Positions 1 through 7,428 of a stretch of DNA of 64,000 nucleotides are shown here, piece by piece. This DNA comes from an uncultured Corynebacterium sp. Its GTDB lineage: Bacteria; Actinomycetota; Actinomycetes; Mycobacteriales; Mycobacteriaceae. Every line of letters starts with the position of its first letter. Within the stretch, counting starts at the first letter, position 1. The notes beneath the pieces were generated by a model. It was given only the letters and a program-made list of their open reading frames with translations, did not search any database and had not been told where the DNA came from. Both the position numbers and the translations under genes were made by a program. The stretch spans positions 1 through 64,000 of the forward strand of contig CAMIPB010000007.1 in assembly GCA_946223355.1 (NCBI GenBank), written 5' to 3'.

Positions 1-25
1 CGAATTCCGCGAGGAGCGATAATCA

Positions 26-331
26 ATGGCTAAGAAGTCCAAGATCGCTAAGAATGAGCAGCGCAAGGAAATTGTCGCCCGCTACGCGGAGCGTCGCGCT
101 GAGCTCAAAGCAATCATCAATAACCCGAACACCTCTGACGAGGACCGTCTGGATGCTCAGTTTGAACTGAACCGCCAGCCACGTGACGCGTCTCGTTCCC
201 GTATCCGCAACCGTGACGCTCATGATGGTCGTCCACGCGGCTACCTCCGTAAGTTCGGCCTGTCCCGTGTCCGTATGCGTGGAATGGCTCACCGTGGTGA
301 GCTTCCAGGCGTTCGTAAGTCCAGCTGGTAA
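26..331 (+). CDS. rpsN: 30S ribosomal protein S14, zinc-independent form
   Basis: Product of 101 residues matching the long (about 100 aa) S14 type of the small-subunit head. There is no cysteine anywhere, so the CxxC zinc knuckle of the short S14 form is absent and the protein should fold without zinc. The conserved RDASRSRIRNR and GLSRVRMR stretches are clear. A GAGGAG ribosome-binding site at 11-16 sits 9 nt before the ATG. It is followed 15 nt later by rpsR, so the two are co-transcribed. In relatives rpmB and rpmG (L28, L33) precede this pair, which would lie just left of the window. The family is often under Zur control, but no Zur site is visible here because the promoter is outside. 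Confidence 0.95.
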   Translation: MAKKSKIAKNEQRKEIVARYAERRAELKAIINNPNTSDEDRLDAQFELNRQPRDASRSRIRNRDAHDGRPRGYLRKFGLSRVRMRGMAHRGELPGVRKSSW

Positions 332-346
332 AGGGGTAATTGCAAC

Positions 347-595
347 ATGAAGCGCAATAACCAAAAGAAGTTCCGGATGGAGCAGACCCGCCGTCCGAAG
401 AAGAACCCACTCAAGGCTGAGGGTATCGAAAAGGTGGACTACAAGGACACCAAGACCCTTCGCCTGTTCATCTCTGATCGTCAAAAGATCCGTTCCCGTC
501 GCGTTACCGGTCTGACTCCACAGCAGCAGCGTCAGGTTGCTACTGCGGTGAAGAACGCACGCGAAATGGCTCTCCTGCCGTTCACCACCCGCTAA
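347..595 (+). CDS. rpsR: 30S ribosomal protein S18, zinc-independent form
   Basis: 82-residue S18 of the small-subunit platform. The usual N-terminal cysteine pair is replaced by a basic Cys-free segment (residues 8-25), so like the preceding S14 it is a C-minus version. The core DTKTLRLFISDRQKIRSRR and the C-terminal TGLTPQQQRQVATAVKNAR region are typical. The ribosome-binding site AAGGGG (331-336) overlaps the end of rpsN. A strong terminator follows at 663-698, making rpsR the last gene of this ribosomal operon. Whether a second, cysteine-containing copy exists elsewhere cannot be seen. Confidence 0.95.
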   Translation: MKRNNQKKFRMEQTRRPKKNPLKAEGIEKVDYKDTKTLRLFISDRQKIRSRRVTGLTPQQQRQVATAVKNAREMALLPFTTR

Positions 596-662
596 ATACA
601 AGCAGGGTTTCAACAGCGCACTTTTGCCGCTGGCAAGTGTGACACGGTAAAAGGAAATCTAC

Positions 663-698
663 AAAGGACCACCCAAGCTCCGGCTTGGGTGGTCCTTT
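663..698 (+). terminator. Rho-independent terminator of the rpsN-rpsR operon
   Basis: A perfect 16-bp stem (663-678 pairing with 683-698) closes on a 4-nt loop TCCG. The right arm ends in CCTTT, and the sequence beyond is only weakly T-rich. Its place right after rpsR fits termination of the ribosomal operon. Confidence 0.85.
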
Positions 699-880
699 GC
701 GTTGTCATCATCTTTTGCTCTATGTTTGTCGCGGGTCCCTCCCCCCCCCAAATTAGGGTATAAAGGCGTACCCTTTTGTCACACCATTAACTTCAGTCAC
801 ACACGGCAAGCGGGTGCCCAGACGATTGTTTACAGTGTTTTTTCGATAGTTCAACCCACTACAACTAAGGAGTACTCATC
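699..880 (+). promoter_or_regulatory. Upstream region of the small gene at 881
   Basis: This leader holds a run of nine C (741-749) and a TATAAA box (759-764) just downstream of it. Two GTCACAC words lie at 778-784 and 796-802, exactly 18 bp apart. GATAGT (845-850) is a second -10-like hexamer nearer the gene. An AAGGAG ribosome-binding site at 867-872 serves the ATG at 881. A promoter is therefore likely, but which hexamer is used is not decidable by eye. Confidence 0.4.
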
Positions 881-1024
881 ATGGCAACCATTCTTTCCCT
901 CGCTTCTTCCGTTGGCTTCGTCTGGGGCGTTCTTGAGGTGTACAACGCATACCAGGCTCGTCCTTCCGCTGGCTTCATCAACGCTGGTCGCCGCGCAGCC
1001 CGCAAGTACGGCATCAACCTCTAA
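881..1024 (+). CDS. Small basic protein of unknown function (47 aa)
   Basis: An ATG 8 nt after AAGGAG opens a 47-codon frame ending in TAA. Residues 3-20 are hydrophobic (ILSLASSVGFVWGVLEV), followed by a short polar stretch and an Arg-rich end (GRRAARKYGINL), the layout of a small membrane-associated protein with a cytoplasmic basic tail. It has its own promoter region and its own terminator, so it looks like a monocistronic gene rather than a chance frame. A larger frame at 702-1052 overlaps it but has no ribosome-binding site and no convincing composition. I do not recognise the family. It is not like the acidic PorA/PorH porin peptides of corynebacteria. Confidence 0.6.
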   Translation: MATILSLASSVGFVWGVLEVYNAYQARPSAGFINAGRRAARKYGINL

Positions 1025-1040
1025 GAATTCTGCGCAGCAC

Positions 1041-1092
1041 AAAAGGGGCTAAGCCTTTTCGGCCTAGCCCCTTTTCGGCCTAGCCCCTTTTC
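1041..1092 (+). terminator. Terminator with a duplicated right arm
   Basis: AAAAGGGGCTA (1041-1051) pairs perfectly with TAGCCCCTTTT at 1065-1075, giving an 11-bp stem. The block TTTTCGGCCTAGCCCC is then repeated so that a second TAGCCCCTTTT at 1081-1091 could compete for the same left arm. It lies 16 nt after the 47-codon gene and could also serve purH, which comes from the other strand. Confidence 0.75.
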
Positions 1093-1119
1093 TCGTACCT
1101 AGATGAATATCTAAGTAAT

Positions 1120-2676
1120 CTAGTGTGCGAAGTGGCGGGTACCCGTTAAGTACATAGTGATTCCCGCAGCCTCGGCGGCAGCGATAACCTCTTCATCACG
1201 AATGGAACCACCCGGCTGAACTACGGCTTTTACCCCGGCATCAATGAGCACAGAAAGTCCATCAGTAAATGGGAAGAACGCATCTGAGGCCGCGTAGGAG
1301 CCGCGCGCACGCTCGACGCCATCAGCCAATGTGTTCGCACGCTCAACTGCAAGCTTTGCGGAATCGACGCGGTTAACTTGTCCCATACCTACGCCAACAG
1401 TTGCGCCTTGGGATGCCAACAAGATGGCGTTAGACTTCACAGAGCGCACGGCGCGCCAAGCAAACTCCAACTCCGCCAAACCAGCCTCGTCCAACGCTTC
1501 ACCGGTAGCAAGAGTCCAGTTTTCCTTGTTATCCCCTTCAGCCTGATAAACGTCCGGTTCCTGGATCAAAGTGCCACCGGATATGTGGCGAATTTCCTTG
1601 GCTGGGACGTCGTGCTGTGCAACCAGGATGCGCAAGTTCTCTTTCGTCTTGAGAATTTCAACCGCAGCGTCCTCGTAGGACGGAGCGATAATTACCTCGG
1701 TGAATACCTCAGCAACCTGTTGTGCCATTTCAGCAGTTACCTCGCGGTTGACTGCGATAACTCCGCCGAAGGCCGAAAGTGGATCGCAGGCATGTGCAGC
1801 TTTATGTGCCTGCGCGATGGATTCATCCGATACGGCGATACCGCAAGGGTTGGCGTGCTTAATGATGGCTACGCACGGACGCTCGTGGTCCCATGCAGCA
1901 CGCCATGCCGCATCAGCATCCTGGTAGTTGTTGTAGGACATTTCTTTGCCACCCAGCTGCTGAGCATTAGCCAAGCCAGTAGTTCCCTGGCGGCGCAGTG
2001 ACGCCTTCTGATGAGGGTTCTCACCATAGCGCAGTGGCTGCTCCGCACCTGATTCGGAAGTCGCGTTTTCGACGTCACCTCCCAGTTGATCAACAAACCA
2101 GGAAGACACTGCCGCATCGTACTGCGCCGTGTGTAAGAAAGCATCACGCGCGAGCTCACGGCGCTCCTCCAGTGTGAATCCGCCTTCAGACGCGGCACGA
2201 GCGACATCGCCGTAGCGTGCTGGATCTACAACGATCGCAACAGAAGGGTGGTTCTTCGCCGCTGCGCGCACCATGGACGGACCGCCGATATCGATCTGCT
2301 CAACGCATCCATCAAAGTCTGCGCCAGAAGCAACTGTTTCCACGAATGGGTAGAGGTTGACCACTACCAGCTCGAAAGGAGCGATCTCTAGTTCCTCGAG
2401 CTGCTTAAGATGGTCTTCTTTGCGAGTATCTGCCAGCACACCAGCATGGACACGTGGGTGTAAAGTTTTCACGCGGCCTTCGAGGCATTCAGGGAAACCC
2501 GTCAGCTGTTCAACTGGAGTGACGTTAATTCCCAATGCGGAGATTTTCGCAGCAGTGGAGCCGGTGGAGACAATCTCCACCCCTGCACCGTCGAGGGCGC
2601 GCGCGAGCTCCTCCAACCCAGTTTTGTCATAAACACTGATGAGGGCACGCTTTAATGGGCGGCGATTATCTTCCAT
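1120..2676 (-). CDS. purH: Bifunctional AICAR formyltransferase / IMP cyclohydrolase
   Basis: 518 residues, the normal PurH length. It catalyses the last two steps of IMP synthesis: formyl transfer from 10-formyl-THF to AICAR, then ring closure of FAICAR. The N-terminal cyclohydrolase (MGS-like) domain spans about 8-145 with STGSTAAK and GRVKTLHP (67-74). The transformylase domain follows with RYGENPHQ at 216-223 and the catalytic KHANPCG at 273-279. It is the last gene of a minus-strand run, 17 bp behind purN, so both one-carbon-dependent purine enzymes are made together. ATG start at 2676. Confidence 0.97.
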   Translation of the reverse strand: MEDNRRPLKRALISVYDKTGLEELARALDGAGVEIVSTGSTAAKISALGINVTPVEQLTGFPECLEGRVKTLHPRVHAGVLADTRKEDHLKQLEELEIAPFELVVVNLYPFVETVASGADFDGCVEQIDIGGPSMVRAAAKNHPSVAIVVDPARYGDVARAASEGGFTLEERRELARDAFLHTAQYDAAVSSWFVDQLGGDVENATSESGAEQPLRYGENPHQKASLRRQGTTGLANAQQLGGKEMSYNNYQDADAAWRAAWDHERPCVAIIKHANPCGIAVSDESIAQAHKAAHACDPLSAFGGVIAVNREVTAEMAQQVAEVFTEVIIAPSYEDAAVEILKTKENLRILVAQHDVPAKEIRHISGGTLIQEPDVYQAEGDNKENWTLATGEALDEAGLAELEFAWRAVRSVKSNAILLASQGATVGVGMGQVNRVDSAKLAVERANTLADGVERARGSYAASDAFFPFTDGLSVLIDAGVKAVVQPGGSIRDEEVIAAAEAAGITMYLTGTRHFAH

Positions 2677-2693
2677 GTGAGAGCTAAACCTTT

Positions 2694-3254
2694 CTAGTTT
2701 TTGTTACCGAAGGACGTTAATACAGAGACGATGAGTTCTCGCTCTACTACCTTAATTCTCTCGTGGAGGGTTGCTTCATCGTCATCATCGAGAACTTCTA
2801 CTGCACGTTGCGCGATGATAGGGCCGGTGTCTACTCCAGCATCCACGTAGTGGACTGTAGAGCCAGTGACTTTCACCCCGTACGCCAGAGCGTCTCGCAC
2901 TGCGTGTGCTCCCTTAAAGGATGGCAATAGCGCAGGATGAGTATTGATGGTTTTACCACCATAGACCTCAAGGAAGTCAGCTCCCAGGATCTTCATGAAT
3001 CCTGCAGAGACGACGAGGTCGCACTCTCCTACTGCTCGTGCAAGTTCTTTGTTCCACTCTGCGCGGTCTGGCAGCATCGGCACAACCTGGGTTTCGATAC
3101 CTGCTTCTTGCGCTCGCTCAATGCCCCGGCACGAAACATCTGCCACTACTTTTGCGATGCGATAGCTTGCTGACGCCCCTTGTGCGTCCAGGATTGCTTG
3201 GAGCAGGGAGCCAGTCCCCGAGACTAGAACAACGACGTTAAGTGGTGAAGTCAC
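2694..3254 (-). CDS. purN: Phosphoribosylglycinamide formyltransferase
   Basis: 186-residue GART enzyme that transfers a formyl group from 10-formyl-THF to GAR in purine synthesis. The catalytic triad of the family is visible as N104 and H106 in INTHPALLPSFKG and D142 in VDAGVDTGPII. The phosphate-binding glycine loop is SGTGS near residue 12. The start codon is GTG (3252-3254), directly before the conserved TSPLNVVVLVSG. It sits 10 bp after the end of the perM-like gene and 17 bp before purH, so a perM-purN-purH operon is likely. Confidence 0.96.
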   Translation of the reverse strand: MTSPLNVVVLVSGTGSLLQAILDAQGASASYRIAKVVADVSCRGIERAQEAGIETQVVPMLPDRAEWNKELARAVGECDLVVSAGFMKILGADFLEVYGGKTINTHPALLPSFKGAHAVRDALAYGVKVTGSTVHYVDAGVDTGPIIAQRAVEVLDDDDEATLHERIKVVERELIVSVLTSFGNKN

Positions 3255-3264
3255 GCCACTTATC

Positions 3265-4833
3265 CTAGTCTTTCTTTTCTGTTTCTCCCCACTCGGTATC
3301 TTCAGCAGTATCTTCAGTATATTCTTCGGTACTTTCCTCAGTATCTTCCTCAGTATCTTCCTCGGAGTTGTCCTCAGAGTCCGCGCGTGAAGCTTCGCCT
3401 GTGTCTTCAGTAACCACTTGGTCTTCTGCTACCTCATCAGAGTTAACAACGTCTTCGAGAGCCACGTCGCTTTCTTCAGGCTCAAGTGCTTTTTCCTCGC
3501 GCCACTGGGTAAATTTAAGCGCAGCTGCTATTGCCGCACCAGTTACAAAAACCCAGGCGGCGTTGAATCCGGCGAAAGTCAGTAGGGTTGCTCCCGTTTG
3601 GCCGTAGTGCCCGAGCTGGCCCGATGCCAAGTAACCTGCCAGGCCTGTGAACACGAACGTCGCTAAGCCCGTGGCAGCTGCTAAAGCAAAGGTTGCCTTG
3701 GTACGCAGGAATACGTAGGCAGCGCACGCTACTGGGATGATCATAAAGACCATGGCCCACGGCGCTGCCCCGCCAGGAATAGCCCCGAGGGCGGGCAGTG
3801 GCGGAAGCGGAACCAAGTAAATGGAAAACAGGCTGAGGCTAGCATCACCAATGTGCGCTTCAGAACCAACAACGGTAGACGCCAGGCCTACTGCGAGGTT
3901 GGGGGCGTAGAACAGGGACAGTCCCCAAAGACACAGCAGCGCTAAAGGCCCTTGGTTGGGATACTGCGCCATCATTTCACCAATGCGTCCAATGCCCGCG
4001 ATAAGTAGGCCTATATATAGGAGACCAGACGCTGCGAACAAAATACCTAGGTATTTCAATGCGGTTCGGGCACCTTCAATGAGGTCCACTGGAATTCCGT
4101 ATCGTCGCGCAATTGCTTTCCACAGACGGGGGCCCATTCCCAAGGCCGCAGCAGATAGATGCAAAGCCTCAACCTTCGCCAGAGACGCAAAGAAATTTGG
4201 CGGTGCAACATCGTAAACCTTCGATGCATCCCACAACATTCCCCAAGCAATTCCATACAGAACTGCTGGAACAGTAATGACGCAAAGCAAAAGGACTATG
4301 AGGTCCTTAATACTGACGTGATCTTTAACCGTGTAATACACACGGGATGCAACTGCTCCACCGACTGCCAACGCGGGGAGCATAGGAACAGCACTGATGG
4401 TGATTCCAGCAGCACTTACTCCAGCAGCGTTAAACACCAACCACATATCCGCAATCGCTGTTGGAAGCCATGCCAGAGGTGAACCAGCTAGCAAGGTAAC
4501 TGCAAGCGCAATAACAACAATGGCAAGGCTAACCGCTAGGTTCGGAATTCCAACGGCCAAACCCATCCTGCAAATTCGGCCACCCATCGTCGTAGGAAGT
4601 TCGCGCTTAGCCTTCGATGACTGCCCCGCCCGTTGCCCAATCCGAGCGGCAGTAGCTAACGCCCCGCGAACACTACGGTTCCGGCTCCGACCTTGAGCCG
4701 GCGCCTGCGCACGCCGCTGTCCACGCGTGCCGCGTGTTCCGGTACGCGTCCTGGAACGCGAAGACGAAGCAGAAGGCGCTGACGTGCGCGATTGGGGGCT
4801 GGTGTTCCTATTCATCGGGAACCACTTTGCCAC
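3265..4833 (-). CDS. perM: PerM-like polytopic membrane protein (DUF6350)
   Basis: Up to 522 residues. A basic, Arg/Ser-rich N-terminus (residues 1-85) is followed by a long hydrophobic region of about ten membrane segments (roughly 90-455) and a strongly acidic cytoplasmic tail rich in EEDTEE-type repeats. In M. tuberculosis the gene before purN-purH is perM (Rv0955), needed for cell division and persistence, and size, topology and order agree here. Start is either the ATG at 4833 or the in-frame ATG at 4815; neither has a strong ribosome-binding site. The tail is encoded by near-repeats of a 12-bp word (3300-3365) and may vary in length between strains. Confidence 0.75.
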   Translation of the reverse strand: MAKWFPMNRNTSPQSRTSAPSASSSRSRTRTGTRGTRGQRRAQAPAQGRSRNRSVRGALATAARIGQRAGQSSKAKRELPTTMGGRICRMGLAVGIPNLAVSLAIVVIALAVTLLAGSPLAWLPTAIADMWLVFNAAGVSAAGITISAVPMLPALAVGGAVASRVYYTVKDHVSIKDLIVLLLCVITVPAVLYGIAWGMLWDASKVYDVAPPNFFASLAKVEALHLSAAALGMGPRLWKAIARRYGIPVDLIEGARTALKYLGILFAASGLLYIGLLIAGIGRIGEMMAQYPNQGPLALLCLWGLSLFYAPNLAVGLASTVVGSEAHIGDASLSLFSIYLVPLPPLPALGAIPGGAAPWAMVFMIIPVACAAYVFLRTKATFALAAATGLATFVFTGLAGYLASGQLGHYGQTGATLLTFAGFNAAWVFVTGAAIAAALKFTQWREEKALEPEESDVALEDVVNSDEVAEDQVVTEDTGEASRADSEDNSEEDTEEDTEESTEEYTEDTAEDTEWGETEKKD

Positions 4834-5202
4834 GATTGCTCGCCATATCGGTCATGGCACGTCGTTTATAACCTTAGGAAATTCTGATGTAACAAACCTT
4901 AATCGCTATTCGATCGCGAGCTTTTGGGGGTATTTCGATTCGCATCCGCGGCCGTTTTAGGCTAGATTTTGGAAAAGAAATTCTAGGACGAGAGTCACAC
5001 TTTCGCAGATCAGCGCAGGTGGATAGACAAGCGTTCTTAAGTTAGGTACACCTGATTAGTGGAAAATTTAAGAAATTCTGCCAATCAGGTTGCTTCAGCT
5101 AAATTGAGACGCTAATGTTACCTTTCGTTGGTAACAAGATGGTCACAATCCAATAAACCCGAGTAACGGGACTTGATTGAGATTCGAATGGAAAGAAGTT
5201 TA
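4834..5202. promoter_or_regulatory. Divergent promoter region between perM and an M23 peptidase gene
   Basis: 369 bp without a gene. On the plus strand, GTAACAAG (5131-5138) and GTCACAAT (5142-5149) form an 8-bp direct repeat with a 3-bp gap. That is the layout I recall for MtrA sites in C. glutamicum, where MtrA controls cell-wall peptidase genes. GTTACC/GGTAAC (5117-5122 and 5130-5135) overlaps it as an inverted repeat. An 8-bp inverted repeat ACCTGATT/AATCAGGT occurs at 5050-5057 and 5083-5090. The ribosome-binding site GAAAGAAG for the plus-strand gene is at 5191-5198. Confidence 0.5.
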
Positions 5203-5976
5203 ATGCGAAGCAAAACTCAACGGACTGGCGTAGGCCGCCACCGCAAGATCAACACCTCGCAAACCGCGAAAGGACGCATCGCCCTCGTTACTGTTGCGGC
5301 AGGCGCCGTATCTTCTGCGGGCATGGGCGGTGCTGCCGCTGCTTCCTTCCAGGCTAATGAAGGTGCTAAAGACGTCCAAGAAGCTCAGACATCCGACGTT
5401 GACGTAGCTCTCGCTGCAGATTCAAACGAGATGACTGCTGGCTCCTCCACCGGAACGGAGCTGACCGAGCTTGCCCCTCAGATTCTGACCATCCCTGAGG
5501 TAAAGCCAATCTCTAACATCTCCGAGCAGATTGATAAGGCTGTCTCCTACTCCCAGGAGCGCGCTCAGGCTGATGAAGCTGCCCGCGCACCATCTACCTC
5601 TAAGCCAACTGAAGGCATCCTCACCTCCGGCTTCGCCTCACGGTGGGGAGATTTCCACAGCGGCCTTGACATCGCCAACTCCGAGGGCACCCCAATTAGG
5701 GCAGTCATGGACGGCGTTGTTCTGGACTCCGGCCCAGCTTCCGGCTACGGCAACTGGATTCGCATCAAGCACGAGGATGGCTCCGTTTCTCTATACGGCC
5801 ACATGTCCTCCTTGGACGTTTCCGCTGGGCAGAAGGTCACCGCTGGCCAGAAGATTGCAGGTATGGGCAACCTCGGTTTCTCCACCGGCACCCACCTCCA
5901 CTTCGAGATTCACTCAGACGGCAACACCCCAGTAGACCCACAGTCATGGCTCGCTGAACGCGGTATCTCCCTCTAA
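5203..5976 (+). CDS. Secreted M23 (LytM-type) peptidoglycan endopeptidase
   Basis: 257 residues counted from the ATG at 5203, which is preceded by GAAAGAAG; a longer reading from 5173 adds ten residues of poor quality. Residues about 25-48 form a hydrophobic export segment after a basic start, then a low-complexity linker leads to the peptidase domain (about 135-257). Zinc ligands are visible: H152 and D156 in HSGLDIAN and the last His of HLHFEI (231-236), with YGHM at 198-201. Such enzymes cut peptide cross-links in the wall. It equals Rv0950c by position. A close paralogue lies at 10419. An MtrA-like site lies 54-72 bp upstream. Confidence 0.9.
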   Translation: MRSKTQRTGVGRHRKINTSQTAKGRIALVTVAAGAVSSAGMGGAAAASFQANEGAKDVQEAQTSDVDVALAADSNEMTAGSSTGTELTELAPQILTIPEVKPISNISEQIDKAVSYSQERAQADEAARAPSTSKPTEGILTSGFASRWGDFHSGLDIANSEGTPIRAVMDGVVLDSGPASGYGNWIRIKHEDGSVSLYGHMSSLDVSAGQKVTAGQKIAGMGNLGFSTGTHLHFEIHSDGNTPVDPQSWLAERGISL

Positions 5977-6027
5977 TCTTTTGCCGCATGGCGGCGCACA
6001 ATCCCCGACGGCGGGGATATTCTTTTG

Positions 6028-6056
6028 AAACGGCTCACCTTGGTGGGCCGTTTTTT
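6028..6056 (+). terminator. Terminator of the first M23 gene
   Basis: AAACGGCTCACC (6028-6039) pairs with GGTGGGCCGTTT (6042-6053), with one G-T pair, followed by a T run to 6056. It lies 52 bp after the stop codon of the M23 gene. Confidence 0.85.
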
Positions 6057-6087
6057 GCATAAAGGATAGGCAGCATCAGCTCACCCC

Positions 6088-6139
6088 TTGACGGAGCTTT
6101 GGTTACCGAGTAACCTCTTGGATTAGTTACCCAGTAACC
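6088..6139 (+). promoter_or_regulatory. Promoter and twin operator of the padR-ABC operon
   Basis: TTGACG (6088-6093) and TAACCT (6111-6116) are spaced by 17 bp as -35 and -10. Two similar palindromes overlap this region: GGTTACCGAGTAACC at 6101-6115 and AGTTACCCAGTAACC at 6125-6139, centred 24 bp apart. The first covers the -10 box. The position before a PadR-family gene suggests auto-repression by that protein. Confidence 0.65.
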
Positions 6140-6160
6140 ATCTCTTTGTAATGGAGCGCC

Positions 6161-6709
6161 ATGCATATCAAATATCCCTTGATGGCCTTGCTCAAAGCTG
6201 AACCGCGCACCGCCAATCAGCTACGTCAGGACTTCAATCACGTCACAGGCGACTTATGGCCAATCAATATCGGCCAAGTAGCCCAGACACTCACCCGTCT
6301 AGAGCGCGATGAACTTGCCACCCCCTGTGGCGAAACTACCGGCCCCACCGGTCGCCAGGCCACGCTCTACCAACTCACCCCTGCAGGCCAAAAGGAGTTG
6401 GAGACTTGGTGGGCCACCGCAGTGGGACCATTATCAACCGCTAGCGCCCGCAATGAACGCGACGAGCTTGTTCTCAAGTTTCTTATCGCGGACAGTGACC
6501 CAGATATCAATTTCCTCGAGCTTCTCGACGCACAACGGTTCAACAACCTTCGTCTTATCCGCCAACTTGGCGAAGAGCTGCGCGAGCTTCCGGCAACCCG
6601 CACCGCACAACGCCTCATCGTTGAAAAGCAGTTACTCGACTTGGAAGCGCAGTCCCGCCTTCTTGACCGCATCGAAGCCCTCACCCCATCACAGGAGCGC
6701 CAATCATGA
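6161..6709 (+). CDS. PadR-family transcriptional repressor
   Basis: 182 residues with the PadR winged-helix at the N-terminus (about 1-85, KYPLMALLKAEPRTANQL, then the GRQATLYQLTPAG wing) and a helical C-terminal dimerisation arm rich in Arg/Glu/Leu. PadR proteins typically sense small toxic or phenolic molecules and repress an adjacent transporter. The next gene, an ABC ATPase, starts inside its stop codon (ATGA overlap), so the three genes 6161-10183 form one operon. The palindromes upstream are the probable binding sites. The natural ligand cannot be inferred. Confidence 0.88.
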   Translation: MHIKYPLMALLKAEPRTANQLRQDFNHVTGDLWPINIGQVAQTLTRLERDELATPCGETTGPTGRQATLYQLTPAGQKELETWWATAVGPLSTASARNERDELVLKFLIADSDPDINFLELLDAQRFNNLRLIRQLGEELRELPATRTAQRLIVEKQLLDLEAQSRLLDRIEALTPSQERQS

Positions 6710-7428
6710 ACGCATACGCACCATACCCCCTCGAACTCCAAGACATCACCGTCTGTTTCGGCGAGGGCCCACGCCGCGTCATCGCCCTTGACCAGGTATC
6801 ACTAGCAGTGCGCCCCGGCGAACTTGTCGCAGTCATGGGCCCGTCTGGCTCGGGTAAATCTACCCTGCTCAATGTCGCCGGACTGCTCCAAGTCCCCACC
6901 TCGGGCCGGGTGCTTATCGACGGCGTCGATGCCGCCGATATGTCGCCAGCACGCTCAGCACAACTGCGCCGCTCACACATCGGTGTCGTGTTCCAAAACT
7001 TTAATCTTTTGGACTCTCTGACCATCGCTGAGAACGTGGCCATGCCAATGGAACTTGAAGGCACTAGCCGCCGCGAATGTCGGGAGGCTGCTGAGGCCAT
7101 GTTAGAGAAGGTAGGCTTGCCCGGCATCATGGACCGCTTCCCCGAAGAAATCTCTGGCGGTCAGGCCCAGCGCGCCGCTATTGCCAGGGCGCTTATGGGC
7201 AGCCGTTCCCTCGTTCTTGCTGACGAGCCCACCGGCGCTCTGGATACTGCTACCGGCGACGCCGTGATGCGGGTGCTGCGCGAAGCAATTGACGACGGCG
7301 CGGCAGGCCTCCTCGTCACTCACGAACCACGTTTCGCGGCTTTTGCCGACCGTGTGGTGATGGTCCGCGACGGAAAGCTCTCAGAAACATCGTCCAGCGT
7401 TCACGTCGGCGGTGGTCGCGATGCTTAA
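6706..7428 (+). CDS. ABC transporter ATP-binding protein (LolD/MacB-type)
   Basis: 240-residue ATPase with Walker A GPSGSGKST (45-53), Q-loop VFQNFNLL (95-102), signature ISGGQAQ (149-155), Walker B LVLADEPTG (169-177) and the switch His in VTHEP. It belongs to the group that partners FtsX-type permeases, used for lipoprotein or peptide extrusion and for antimicrobial-peptide resistance. It overlaps padR by 4 bp and its stop overlaps the start of the permease by 8 bp, a translationally coupled arrangement. The substrate is unknown. Confidence 0.93.
   Translation: MNAYAPYPLELQDITVCFGEGPRRVIALDQVSLAVRPGELVAVMGPSGSGKSTLLNVAGLLQVPTSGRVLIDGVDAADMSPARSAQLRRSHIGVVFQNFNLLDSLTIAENVAMPMELEGTSRRECREAAEAMLEKVGLPGIMDRFPEEISGGQAQRAAIARALMGSRSLVLADEPTGALDTATGDAVMRVLREAIDDGAAGLLVTHEPRFAAFADRVVMVRDGKLSETSSSVHVGGGRDA

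Noticed and set aside
702..1052. A 116-codon plus-strand frame overlapping the small gene
   Set aside because: No ribosome-binding site, low-quality composition, and it crosses the terminator-like repeats; the 47-codon frame inside it is better equipped.
1378..2001. A 207-codon plus-strand frame opposite purH
   Set aside because: It is the shadow of purH on the other strand; no start signals and no family likeness.
5041..5060. A DtxR iron box in the perM/M23 region
   Set aside because: TTAGGTACACCTGATTA keeps the left half only; about ten of nineteen positions match by eye, too few.
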